Shown one piece after another: positions 1 to 5,786 of a DNA stretch of 15,749 nt (the first letter of the stretch is position 1; each line of letters starts with the position of its first letter). The notes below the pieces were generated by a model. That model saw only the letters and a program-made list of their open reading frames with translations. It ran no database searches and was not told the DNA's origin. The DNA lies in contig JBAZBO010000013.1 in the NCBI GenBank assembly GCA_041671425.1, positions 1 through 15,749 of the forward strand. Direction: 5' to 3'. Both the position numbers and the translations under genes were made by a program. This DNA comes from JBAZBO01 sp041671425. Lineage in GTDB: Bacteria > Patescibacteriota > WWE3 > UBA101185 > UBA10185.

Positions 1-76
1 CTACTGGAAACTGGTGGAGATGACCATACCAAACTACAAAGAATTGAGGAAAAAACTCAGAACGTATAAGTTTTGA
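1..76 (+). CDS. 3' end of an unidentified gene (partial)
   Basis: Two plus-strand frames are open from the left edge, so the reading frame cannot be fixed. Frame 2 ends at the TGA at 74-76 and gives about 24 residues ending in a basic, aromatic tail (KKLRTYKF). Frame 1 ends at the TAA at 67-69 and gives a more acidic tail. Frame 2 looks slightly more protein-like, but this is a weak judgement. Either frame stops 17-24 bases before the next start codon, so the two genes are in tandem. No function can be assigned. Confidence 0.4.
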   Translation, partial: YWKLVEMTIPNYKELRKKLRTYKF

Positions 77-78
77 TG

Positions 79-87
79 TGCTATCCT
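79..87 (+). promoter_or_regulatory. Extended -10 promoter of the aldolase-like gene
   Basis: TG-C-TATCCT at 79-87 reads as an extended -10 element and stands six bases before the ATG at 94. Transcription would begin at or next to the start codon, giving a leaderless mRNA. There is no convincing -35 and no Shine-Dalgarno sequence before the ATG. Confidence 0.5.
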
Positions 88-93
88 TGATAT

Positions 94-951
94 ATGGATA
101 AACTGCTCATACTTCCATTTGATCACAGAAGCTCGTTCATAAAAGATATAGCCAAAACTGACGACCCCGCTATAGTCAGGGGACTAAAAGGATTGATTTT
201 CAAAGCCTTCTTACAAACCTGGGAGAAAAGCCAGGATAAGAATTCACTCGCTGTACTGATAGATGACCAATATGGAACAGACATTATCAGGCAGGCAAAG
301 GAGAAAGGTATAAACTTCACTGTTGCATTGGAAAAAAGCGGAAGTGAAATCTTTGAGTTTGAACATGGGGATGATTTCGGTACATCTCTGGAAGAGATAA
401 ATCCCACATACGCCAAAGTACTAATCAGGTATATACCAGGCAATGATAGCGTCAACGAGAAGCAATTACTAAACCTTGAGAAATTAGCTGAACACTGTAG
501 AAACACTCATAGGAGGGTAATACTTGAGCTTTTGGTACCACCATCAAGCGAAGAACTTGAAGATGCCGAAAGGTACGACCAAAGGATCAGACCTGCAAAA
601 ACTATCCAAGCAATAGCCGAAATATCTTCAAAGATCATTCCAGATATATGGAAGATGGAAGGTTTTTCGAAAGAAAACTGGGAACTTATCTTCTCGCAGG
701 TACCATTTGATATGAAGGTCATTGTACTGGGAAGGGGCGAGGATGCGAAAAAAGTAGAGGAGTGGCTTTCCACTGCCGCGGGGTTTGAAAATATCATAGG
801 TTTTGCCGTAGGCAGAACCGTTTTCTCAGAACCATTATCCAAACTACAAAGGGCAGAGATAGATGAAGCCGAAGCAGTACAAGAAATATCCACAAACTTC
901 GAGAGATTAATAGAGCTTTGGAATTCGAAAAAGGCTAGTTTCGGTCTTTGA
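94..951 (+). CDS. DUF2090 / IolC-type aldolase-like TIM-barrel protein
   Basis: The 285-residue protein resembles the DUF2090 domain of IolC, the family of 2-deoxy-5-keto-gluconate-6-phosphate aldolases, which cleave their substrate to dihydroxyacetone phosphate and malonate semialdehyde in inositol breakdown. Seen in the sequence: an N-terminal strand ending in the DHR motif (10-12), LIDDQYG (55-61), LEKSG (79-83), a later LELLVPP strand, an IWKMEG strand and a VIVLGRG strand followed by GFAVGRTVF. This order of strand-end motifs fits a complete (beta/alpha)8 barrel with a phosphate-binding C-terminal part. It is a stand-alone domain without the kinase that is fused to it in some IolC proteins. 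No other inositol gene is nearby, so the true substrate is open; another sugar-phosphate aldolase is the main alternative. The gene overlaps the convergent surface-protein gene by 17 bases at the 3' ends. The cytosolic location is inferred from the absence of a signal or membrane segment. Confidence 0.75.
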   Translation: MDKLLILPFDHRSSFIKDIAKTDDPAIVRGLKGLIFKAFLQTWEKSQDKNSLAVLIDDQYGTDIIRQAKEKGINFTVALEKSGSEIFEFEHGDDFGTSLEEINPTYAKVLIRYIPGNDSVNEKQLLNLEKLAEHCRNTHRRVILELLVPPSSEELEDAERYDQRIRPAKTIQAIAEISSKIIPDIWKMEGFSKENWELIFSQVPFDMKVIVLGRGEDAKKVEEWLSTAAGFENIIGFAVGRTVFSEPLSKLQRAEIDEAEAVQEISTNFERLIELWNSKKASFGL

Positions 952-1453
952 CCACAGAGTCCTCAAAAATCCTCTTAGCACTCTTATTCTCATACAGGTA
1001 CCATCCTGCTGTCATCATCAAAAGGGAGAGGGTTATAAGTAACACCTGGGAAACACCGGTTGATGGTACAGGTACGGTGCTTTGAGAAACTTCTGATGTA
1101 GTACCTGACGTGGGTAAAGTCTGACCAAGATGCAAAAGGAAGGAAAGACTTTCACCTTCTGAAGAGACCACAATATTGTGATCGCCAGCCCCAGCATCAA
1201 GATAATATGACCAAGCACCCTGGGCATTTGCTGTAACAGATTCAGTAGCCTCACCAACTTTTACACTCACAGATTTACCTGCAACTGCCTTACCCGTGAG
1301 AACAGGGTCTGTACCCGTATACCACCACTCACTATAAACCTTACCATCGGTGCTCAATGCGCCTATCTTATCTAAGGTCAAAGTAGCTGCCAAAGCTTTG
1401 GAAACATAAAATGATGCAAATAGTATAGACAAAAAAAGGCAGAATTTCCTCAT
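935..1453 (-). CDS. Secreted Ig-like surface protein with C-terminal anchor
   Basis: This 172-residue protein has a clear signal peptide (MRKF plus a hydrophobic core, likely cleaved after A22 in SKALA). Residues about 45-110 show the pattern of a bacterial Ig-like repeat: PVLTGKAVAGKSVSVKVG, then alternating strands and a GAWSY segment, as in surface adhesin domains. A Thr/Ser/Pro linker (about 110-130) leads to VPSTG (129-133), a hydrophobic helix (about 136-154) and a charged tail with KSAKR. That order resembles an LPxTG-type sorting signal, although V replaces L and the 18-residue tail is longer and more mixed in charge than usual. A plain C-terminal membrane anchor is the alternative. 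The start is fixed by the promoter just upstream. The function is not recognised; a structural or adhesive envelope role is inferred. Its 3' end overlaps the convergent aldolase-like gene. Confidence 0.75.
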   Translation of the reverse strand: MRKFCLFLSILFASFYVSKALAATLTLDKIGALSTDGKVYSEWWYTGTDPVLTGKAVAGKSVSVKVGEATESVTANAQGAWSYYLDAGAGDHNIVVSSEGESLSFLLHLGQTLPTSGTTSEVSQSTVPVPSTGVSQVLLITLSLLMMTAGWYLYENKSAKRIFEDSVVKDRN

Positions 1454-1460
1454 GTGTTAA

Positions 1461-1489
1461 AGTCTAGTGACGTTTTGGGTACATGTCAA
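1461..1489 (-). promoter_or_regulatory. Consensus promoter of the Ig-like surface protein
   Basis: Read on the minus strand, TTGACA (1484-1489, perfect -35) is followed by exactly 17 bases and TAGACT (1461-1466, -10). Seven bases then separate the -10 from the ATG at 1453, so the transcript should start at or very near the start codon. The promoter overlaps the divergent promoter of the next gene. Confidence 0.75.
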
Positions 1490-1511
1490 ATAACCATCTC
1501 TGGAGTATACT
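1483..1511 (+). promoter_or_regulatory. Divergent promoter of the membrane-anchored protein
   Basis: TATACT at 1506-1511 lies seven bases before the ATG at 1519. ATGTCA at 1483-1488 lies 17 bases upstream and matches four of six -35 positions. Its -35 occupies the same bases as the -35 of the opposite promoter, so the two polymerase sites should exclude each other. The spacing supports a start at 1519 rather than at the ATG at 1483, which would lie inside the promoter. Confidence 0.55.
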
Positions 1512-1518
1512 TTCGGCA

Positions 1519-2367
1519 ATGAAAAGCTTAGCAGTGAAACAAAAGAAGATCCTTTTGGGAGTGGCGGGTGCAATTACTCTGGGAATGATTGGGGCTGTGA
1601 TCTATAGACCTCAAACTTATGAAGAATATGTCGCAAAGAAAAGGGGGATTTCCCAAAAGGAGGTTCAGAAGGTTGTTTCAGGACCCCAAACAGCAGTGGA
1701 AAACTTTCTAAATACGTCTCTTTCCGACAACCCCACGGAAGCTCTAGAGTTTCTAGAGACGCAGGATAACGGCTTATCAAGTGTAGATGTTATAAAAAAG
1801 TTCCTCGACATCGAAATACCTTTGTCATTTGGTTACCAGATTAAAGACGCAACGTTCAACAGTACCACTGGCATGGTTCTCGTAGATCTGATAACTCCAG
1901 CAGGTGCTTTGGAAAAGGAGATCAATGTAGAAAACACTGACGGCCAATGGAAACTAACAAGTGTGATAAACAGGAACAACAATCAGTCTTTGTTCTCCAC
2001 CTCAGACGGAGCAATAACTATATCCATTCCACAAAACATATTTTCCGAGAAAAAGGTAACCGAGGCTGGTGACGCTTTCACCTTTTATAATGCTGAGGGA
2101 ACTCTCCAAATAGTGCTACTTGTTACAAAAGAAGATGCTTCTGAACTTTTTGCACAAATGATAGACTGCAATACCGGAAAATGTAGTAAGAAGGATATTA
2201 ATGGCAATACTTTTGATGTCTTTGAGCTTAGTGACCAGGCCACGAACCAAAGCGCTTTCACTGCAAAGGCCCAGAAAGACGGACTGTATTTCACAATCAT
2301 GGGAGTAGCCCAATCCCCAGAGGATCTTGAGAAGATAAAAAGTATAATAGGTACAGTTAAGATCTGA
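1519..2367 (+). CDS. Membrane-anchored protein with NTF2-like and C-terminal domains, unknown function
   Basis: A short basic N-terminus (MKSLAVKQKK) is followed by one transmembrane helix (ILLGVAGAITLGMIGAVIY), leaving about 250 residues outside the cytoplasm. The first outer part (AVENFL, then TEALEFL, then MVLVDLITPAGALEKEI and GQWKLTSV) has the helix-then-sheet pattern of small NTF2-like or DUF4878-like lipoprotein domains. The second part, starting at about AITISIPQNIF, is a beta-rich domain that ends in a helix and IIGTVKI and contains a close pair of cysteines (CNTGKC). I chose ATG 1519 because a -10 box lies seven bases upstream; ATG 1483 in the same frame would add 12 residues but sits inside that promoter. 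It is transcribed divergently from the Ig-like surface protein, which suggests linked envelope roles. Its stop overlaps the convergent glycosyltransferase gene by 11 bases. Not recognised as a named family. Confidence 0.75.
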   Translation: MKSLAVKQKKILLGVAGAITLGMIGAVIYRPQTYEEYVAKKRGISQKEVQKVVSGPQTAVENFLNTSLSDNPTEALEFLETQDNGLSSVDVIKKFLDIEIPLSFGYQIKDATFNSTTGMVLVDLITPAGALEKEINVENTDGQWKLTSVINRNNNQSLFSTSDGAITISIPQNIFSEKKVTEAGDAFTFYNAEGTLQIVLLVTKEDASELFAQMIDCNTGKCSKKDINGNTFDVFELSDQATNQSAFTAKAQKDGLYFTIMGVAQSPEDLEKIKSIIGTVKI

Positions 2368-3229
2368 TCTTTGACAGAAACTCTATCCCTGACAAAACTA
2401 TCGAGGTGACAAGCTTAGGATACTTCCCTATATAGTGTTTGGTATAGAAAATCCTCATGGCGTCAGTGGAACTTCTCTTCATCCTTTTTTTGGTTGCGGG
2501 ATCCGTCTTTGTAATATCCTTAGATTCGCTTCTTATACCCACGCTCACTCCTTTATAGTGCAATGCTTTCCATTGCGGAAGATACATAATCTTCCAGCCT
2601 GCTTGTTTGGCTCTATAACAGATATCCACATCATCCCCATACACAAAGTAATCCTCATCCCATTTGCCTATTTGATCAAAAACTTTCTTTCTGACAAACA
2701 TGAAATGGGAAATACAAAGATCAATCTCATGAGGGACATTTATATCCTGGTATCCCAAAAAGTATTGATTGAAAATCTTACTCTTAGGGAAGAATCTGTT
2801 CAGACGAGTAAAGTGTGTAAGAGCTGCCCATGGGGTGGGAAAACCCCTGTGAGCATCCATATCCAGTTCACCAGTCCTCAAAAGAAGTTTACAGGTAGCT
2901 ATACCTACGGTGGGATTCTTTTCAAAATAGCCAACCATACCCTCTAGTGTTCTCTCCTCGGGAAAGGCGTCTGTGCCAAGAAACAGAATGTAATCTCCAG
3001 TGGCCTTTTCAAGCCCAAAATTGCTCCCTGCAGACAGCCCTTTGTTGGTTGACTCAATAAGTATCACCTGGGGATATTTGCTCTTTATAAGGTCTCCTGA
3101 GCCATCCATAGAACCGTTATCTACCACTATTACCTCCATGTTCTCATAAAGTCCAAGCAGGTTGTTAAGGCATCTTTCTATAATATGGGCGGTATTGTAA
3201 TTGACCAGAATTACGGAGAGTTTTGGCAT
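2357..3229 (-). CDS. Family 2 glycosyltransferase (rhamnosyltransferase-like)
   Basis: The 290-residue protein is a GT-A fold inverting glycosyltransferase of the GT2 / COG1216 (WbbL-like) type, which transfers a sugar from an NDP-sugar to a growing surface glycan at the inner face of the membrane. Seen: LSVILVNYNT at the N-terminus, VIVVDNGSMDGS (about 33-44) for the nucleotide, NKGLSAGSNFG (62-72), LFLGTD (82-87) in the place of the usual metal-binding LFLNPD, FDQIGKWDEDYFVYGDDVDICYR with the catalytic acidic cluster, and HYKGVS near the C-terminus. The G-T pair before D87 in place of N-P is a mild deviation. There is no transmembrane helix, though the C-terminal end could associate with the membrane. 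The donor sugar cannot be read from the sequence. The ATG is supported by a TATAAT six bases upstream. Confidence 0.9.
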   Translation of the reverse strand: MPKLSVILVNYNTAHIIERCLNNLLGLYENMEVIVVDNGSMDGSGDLIKSKYPQVILIESTNKGLSAGSNFGLEKATGDYILFLGTDAFPEERTLEGMVGYFEKNPTVGIATCKLLLRTGELDMDAHRGFPTPWAALTHFTRLNRFFPKSKIFNQYFLGYQDINVPHEIDLCISHFMFVRKKVFDQIGKWDEDYFVYGDDVDICYRAKQAGWKIMYLPQWKALHYKGVSVGIRSESKDITKTDPATKKRMKRSSTDAMRIFYTKHYIGKYPKLVTSIVLSGIEFLSKIRS

Positions 3230-3235
3230 TACTTT

Positions 3236-3241
3236 ATTATA
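3236..3241 (-). promoter_or_regulatory. -10 box of the GT2 gene
   Basis: On the minus strand a perfect TATAAT stands six bases before the ATG at 3229, predicting a leaderless transcript. I see no good -35 at 16-18 bases upstream. No Shine-Dalgarno sequence fits in the six-base gap. Confidence 0.6.
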
Positions 3242-3258
3242 TCGTATCTTAATCTAGC

Positions 3259-3287
3259 TTGACGTTATCATGACTATAGGGTATAAT
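3259..3287 (+). promoter_or_regulatory. Promoter of cassette 1
   Basis: TTGACG (3259-3264), a 17-base spacer and TATAAT (3282-3287) form a near-consensus sigma70 promoter. Transcription should start near 3294, leaving a leader of about 30 bases. The spacer ends with TATAGGG directly before the -10, close to the TATAGCC found in cassette 2. Confidence 0.8.
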
Positions 3288-3313
3288 TCCAACACGTCCA
3301 GATTCGATATGTG

Positions 3314-3322
3314 AAGGGGGAG
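3314..3322 (+). promoter_or_regulatory. Ribosome-binding site of cassette 1
   Basis: AAGGGGGAG lies two bases before the ATG at 3325. The identical nine-base string precedes the start of cassette 2. Most other genes in the window have no Shine-Dalgarno sequence, so this purine block stands out. Confidence 0.7.
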
Positions 3323-3324
3323 TC

Positions 3325-3678
3325 ATGAAGAACTTTGTGCAGGGGTTGCTGCTTGTACTCGTAGTCCTCGTCTTGCTCTTTGGCACACAGTGGATCAGCA
3401 GATCCATGAATCCGCTGCCCGTGCATCGTGGTGATGTGCTGGAACTGATAGGGGATCGGGGTGCCTATTATGGCACGGACGGGGAGGGCAAGTTCCTTGT
3501 CCCTCACCCAAACCTCTCAACAATCCGATCCGGCACTAAAGTGGAAGTTCTTGGGAGCAGAATTAACCCTGCTCAAGATCTTCCGATCTTCCGTGTCCGC
3601 ATGGAAGATGGAACTATAGTCTGGCTGGTAATCCCTGAGAAAGGAGACTTCTGGGAAGTGTTCCAGAAGACCAACTAG
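3325..3678 (+). CDS. Cassette 1: small membrane-anchored envelope protein, unknown function
   Basis: The 117-residue protein starts with MKNFVQG and a strongly hydrophobic helix (about 8-24, rich in Leu and Val), followed by a beta-rich domain outside the membrane (from HRGDVLELIGD to the C-terminus). There is no lipobox cysteine, so the helix is probably an uncleaved anchor. The domain alternates hydrophobic strands with glycine turns (SGTKVEVLGS, IFRVRMEDGTIVWLVIPE), which would fit a small SH3-like barrel; that is a guess from the pattern only. The gene is visibly GC-richer than its neighbours and has its own promoter, a strong ribosome-binding site and a large 3' hairpin. It forms a matched pair with the LysM lipoprotein gene 170 bases downstream, although the two proteins are not clearly similar beyond a Leu/Val-rich N-terminus. 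No family recognised. Confidence 0.8.
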   Translation: MKNFVQGLLLVLVVLVLLFGTQWISRSMNPLPVHRGDVLELIGDRGAYYGTDGEGKFLVPHPNLSTIRSGTKVEVLGSRINPAQDLPIFRVRMEDGTIVWLVIPEKGDFWEVFQKTN

Positions 3679-3685
3679 ACAACGT

Positions 3686-3747
3686 GGGCAGGGGGACGGA
3701 CATCAAAAAGCATCGCAATCATATGCATGCCGTCCGTCCCCCTGCCC
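3686..3747 (+). terminator. Large structured 3' hairpin of cassette 1
   Basis: A perfect 16-base inverted repeat (3686-3701 with 3732-3747, starting GGGCAGGGGGACGGAC) encloses a 30-base loop, seven bases after the stop codon. Inside the loop an A-rich stretch (ATCAAAAA) is followed by GCAT (3710-3713), which can pair with ATGC (3727-3730), leaving a single C before the outer stem closes. No run of T follows on the plus strand, so this is not a standard intrinsic terminator; 3' end protection or a protein-binding RNA is also possible. The same layout recurs at 4247-4300. Confidence 0.65.
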
Positions 3748-3775
3748 TCTCACACCATCTATCAACTTCTCAAAT

Positions 3776-3804
3776 TTAACAAAAACCAATATATAGCCTA
3801 TAAT
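3776..3804 (+). promoter_or_regulatory. Promoter of cassette 2
   Basis: TTAACA (3776-3781), a 17-base spacer and TATAAT (3799-3804) match the sigma70 consensus at 11 of 12 positions. The predicted start is near 3811, with a leader of about 37 bases. The leader shares CCAAC and CGT/GCC pieces and the AAGGGGGAG site with cassette 1. Confidence 0.8.
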
Positions 3805-3835
3805 ACTACCAACGTGGCCTTAGAGTTCAGGGATC

Positions 3836-3847
3836 AAAGGGGGAGAG
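3836..3847 (+). promoter_or_regulatory. Ribosome-binding site of cassette 2
   Basis: The purine block AAAGGGGGAGAG directly abuts the ATG at 3848. It contains the same AAGGGGGAG string as cassette 1. An in-frame ATG three codons later (residue M4) would have a more usual spacing and remains a possible start. Confidence 0.65.
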
Positions 3848-4225
3848 ATGAAAGAGATGAGAAGGCTCGCAGTTCTGGTCGTTGTCGTTCTGGTTCTGGC
3901 CGTTCTGGCTGGCTGTGGGAGAACCGGTGACACTGTAAACAACCAACCAGTCGTCCACAGCGCATCTGTCGAGAACAATCTCGACGCACGGACATACGTG
4001 CCTACCACGTGGGAGTGGCACACTGTCCAAGATGGGGAGTGGATCTCGCACATAGCATCGACACATGTCGCTGTCGAAAAGTGCGGAATTGCACAACCCA
4101 CCGATTCCAATGTCGGGCCGATCATGAAGATCATCCGGGAGTTGAACCCCGAAGTTGAGGACTTCGACGTTCTCTCGATCGGGCAACAACTCCGCGTTCC
4201 CAAGGGGTGTCCACTGCAAAAGTAG
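3848..4225 (+). CDS. Cassette 2: LysM-domain lipoprotein
   Basis: The 125-residue protein has a lipoprotein signal peptide: MKEMRR, a Val/Leu-rich core and the lipobox L20-A21-G22-C23, so C23 should carry the lipid. After a polar linker (24-55) comes a LysM-like domain (about 57-118): HTVQDGEWISHIA, an insertion containing C79, then IMKIIRELNP and LSIGQQLRVP. LysM domains bind N-acetylglucosamine-containing glycans such as peptidoglycan, so an envelope-to-wall attachment role is inferred. The middle is longer than a standard LysM of about 45 residues, and C79 and C121 could form a disulfide. The signal region is coded by repeated GTTCTGG units. The gene is GC-rich, has its own promoter and Shine-Dalgarno, and ends before a structured hairpin, mirroring cassette 1. 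Confidence 0.85.
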   Translation: MKEMRRLAVLVVVVLVLAVLAGCGRTGDTVNNQPVVHSASVENNLDARTYVPTTWEWHTVQDGEWISHIASTHVAVEKCGIAQPTDSNVGPIMKIIRELNPEVEDFDVLSIGQQLRVPKGCPLQK

Positions 4226-4246
4226 CACACCAAGGAGTAGCAGAGA

Positions 4247-4300
4247 GCGGGGAGGGGACATAAAAAAAGCACAATACACAACGTGCCGTCCCCTTCCCGC
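4247..4300 (+). terminator. Structured 3' hairpin of cassette 2
   Basis: A 13-base stem (4247-4259 with 4288-4300, one G-T pair) encloses a 28-base loop. The loop repeats the cassette 1 plan: AT plus an A run, then GCAC (4269-4272) pairing with GTGC (4283-4286), then a single C before the closing GTCC. The inner helix differs from cassette 1 (GCAT/ATGC) by a compensated base pair. On the minus strand the inner GCAC/GTGC hairpin is followed by seven T, so it might also stop antisense transcription. There is a short CCCTTTT a few bases past the hairpin on the plus strand. Confidence 0.65.
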
Positions 4301-4326
4301 CCACAACCCTTTTATACTATCCAGCA

Positions 4327-4355
4327 TTTGCAAACACCTTAATACTTTGTAGAAT
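4327..4355 (+). promoter_or_regulatory. Promoter of the DUF4349 gene
   Basis: TTTGCA (4327-4332, four of six -35 matches), a 17-base spacer and TAGAAT (4350-4355) precede the ATG at 4362 by six bases. The mRNA is predicted to be leaderless or nearly so. Confidence 0.6.
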
Positions 4356-4361
4356 ATATCC

Positions 4362-5300
4362 ATGAGAAAAATAATAGATTGGATAAAAAGAAATAAACTT
4401 ACTTGTGCGTTAATTCTAGTAGTTGTTTATCTTGTTGTTAGGAGAACCCCAATCGCAAACGTGGGTCTGGGAGGATTTGGGGGGATTTCCAGCGACGCCA
4501 TGTACTCCGACGAGTACGCCTACTCAACAATGGAGATGGCAGTTCCTTCAGCAAAATCATACTCAGGATCTGGAGGAAACTATCTATACAGACAGGCAGC
4601 ACCACAACTAGCCATTCAGGATCGAATGATCGTTACCAATACCAATCTATCGATCGTAGTCAAAGACGTGGTGAATTCTATAGAGTTGATAAAGAATAAG
4701 ACCAAAGAACTGAACGGATACATGGTCAATTCCTGGGTAAACTCACCTGAAGAAGGTGGAACAGGCTATATAAGTTTACGTATTCCGTCAGATAAACTTG
4801 ATGCTGCCATGAAGGCCTTTAGAGGATTTGCAGTAAAGATCGTGGACGAAAGCATAGATGGCACTGACATAACTGATCAATATACAGACTATGAAGAACA
4901 GTTGAGAATACTAGAAGGAACAAAGGTAACGTTCGAAGGAATTATAGGCAGGGCAACTGAAGTAGAGGACATCCTTAATGTTCAGGACAGGATACTGAAC
5001 GTACAGTCACAGATAGATAGCATAAAGGGTCAACTGAAATATATGGAAGCTACAGCCTCATCATCCCTGATCTCTGTAAATCTGTCCACAGACGAACTCT
5101 CGCTACCATATGCTCCAAGCACCTGGAGGCCCCAGGTAGTGTTCAAGTATGCTACAAGAGCTCTAGTACAGGATCTTAGAAAGATAGCCAACACATCTAT
5201 CTGGGTAGGCGTCTACGCTGTGATCTGGCTCCCAGTACTTGCCATAGTGTATGTGGTTAGAAAGATGATACTCAAGAGAAGAGCGAACAGGGTGAAATAG
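4362..5300 (+). CDS. DUF4349 domain membrane protein
   Basis: The 312-residue protein has an N-terminal basic stretch and transmembrane helix (about 14-28, LTCALILVVVYLVV), an outer region, and a second helix near the C-terminus (about 275-298, WVGVYAVIWLPVLAIVYVV) with a basic end. The core from about residue 88 (MIVTNTNLSIVVKDV, SIELIKNKTKELNGYMVNS, GYISLRIPSDKLDAAMKAF, ESIDGTDITDQYTDYEEQLRIL) and the helical hairpin that follows (VEDILNVQDRILNVQSQIDSIKGQLKYME) match DUF4349, a widespread family of surface-exposed proteins of unknown function, often lipoproteins. Here the usual lipobox cysteine is replaced by an uncleaved anchor. The long helical pair is likely a coiled coil. The promoter and a leaderless-type start fix the ATG. 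It lies directly after the two cassettes but has its own promoter and lower GC, so it is not clearly part of them. Confidence 0.85.
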   Translation: MRKIIDWIKRNKLTCALILVVVYLVVRRTPIANVGLGGFGGISSDAMYSDEYAYSTMEMAVPSAKSYSGSGGNYLYRQAAPQLAIQDRMIVTNTNLSIVVKDVVNSIELIKNKTKELNGYMVNSWVNSPEEGGTGYISLRIPSDKLDAAMKAFRGFAVKIVDESIDGTDITDQYTDYEEQLRILEGTKVTFEGIIGRATEVEDILNVQDRILNVQSQIDSIKGQLKYMEATASSSLISVNLSTDELSLPYAPSTWRPQVVFKYATRALVQDLRKIANTSIWVGVYAVIWLPVLAIVYVVRKMILKRRANRVK

Positions 5301-5316
5301 GAATTACCATCACCCT
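5289..5316. terminator. Possible bidirectional terminator between convergent genes
   Basis: AGGGTGA (5289-5295) pairs with TCACCCT (5310-5316) around a 14-base loop, and spans the stop codons of both convergent genes. The plus side is followed by a pyrimidine-rich stretch rather than a clean T run, so the call is tentative. Confidence 0.35.
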
Positions 5317-5774
5317 TCGGGATCTTCTTCCTTATGAGGATTGATCCTTTCGTCCTCTCTATCGGATTGGGCTTGCTCCCAATCGTTCATCCATGAAGTA
5401 CTCTGTGGTGGTGTGGGTGATGTTGATACAGTAGGGCGAGGATCAGATTTTTTTCTGGAAAGATCATAGATAATAACCCACTCTTCACCGGAACGCATAT
5501 ACAACGGACTGTATGTATCATCCAGGTATTTTTTTATCGCAGAGTAGCTAGGTATTTGAGTGCCTAATGCTGCAATCTCCTTTTTTACTTCTTCAAACGT
5601 AGCTCTTCGCGGCTTTCTTCCTGCATCACAACGGTCCCGTATTGACGCAAGTACGTCACTTTCAAGTAACTTTGTCTCTTCAGCACTTAGTTCCCTAGAC
5701 TCATCCTCCTTTTTTACTTCGGGGGTAGTCCCAAATCCGGGTAATATAGATTGAATAAATTCACCTTCTGACAT
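5310..5774 (-). CDS. Hypothetical protein with possible winged-helix segment
   Basis: From ATG 5774 the protein has 154 residues; a TTG at 5813 would add 13 residues (MIPKGPFRSLFIL). I prefer the ATG because the TTG lies inside an inverted repeat and has no usable Shine-Dalgarno, but neither start is proven. The N-terminal third is charged (EVKKEDESRELSAEE). The middle (TFEEVKKEIAALGTQIPSYSAIKKYLDD, then LYMRSGEEWVIIYDL) has the helix-helix-strand-turn-strand pattern of a small winged-helix DNA-binding fold. The C-terminal 45 residues are Pro/Ser/Thr-rich and then acidic, and probably disordered. There is no signal peptide. It follows the small Gly/Arg-rich gene on the same strand. The protein family is not recognised; DNA binding is only a guess from the pattern. 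Confidence 0.6.
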   Translation of the reverse strand: MSEGEFIQSILPGFGTTPEVKKEDESRELSAEETKLLESDVLASIRDRCDAGRKPRRATFEEVKKEIAALGTQIPSYSAIKKYLDDTYSPLYMRSGEEWVIIYDLSRKKSDPRPTVSTSPTPPQSTSWMNDWEQAQSDREDERINPHKEEDPEG

Positions 5775-5786
5775 AAGTATAAATAG

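Noticed and set aside
1483..1518. Upstream ATG for the membrane-anchored protein
   Set aside because: It lies inside the -35 to -10 region of the promoter that fits ATG 1519, and the residues it adds do not improve the signal-anchor pattern.
2435..2947. Plus-strand 170-residue frame opposite the GT2 gene
   Set aside because: The minus frame carries all GT2 motifs in order; the plus frame has no recognisable motif or start signal.
3686..3747. Standard intrinsic terminator
   Set aside because: The stem is strong but no T run follows on the plus strand, and the 30-base loop is much longer than usual; termination remains possible but is not shown.
3686..4300. Integron gene cassettes with attC-like hairpins
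   Set aside because: The genes carry their own promoters, the hairpins are nearly perfect instead of bulged, and no clear R'/R'' core sites (GTTRRRY and its complement) are placed at the stem bases.
3820..4363. Long minus-strand frames opposite cassette 2
   Set aside because: They are open because the gene is GC-rich; the plus frame has promoter, ribosome-binding site, lipobox and LysM motif, the minus frames have none.
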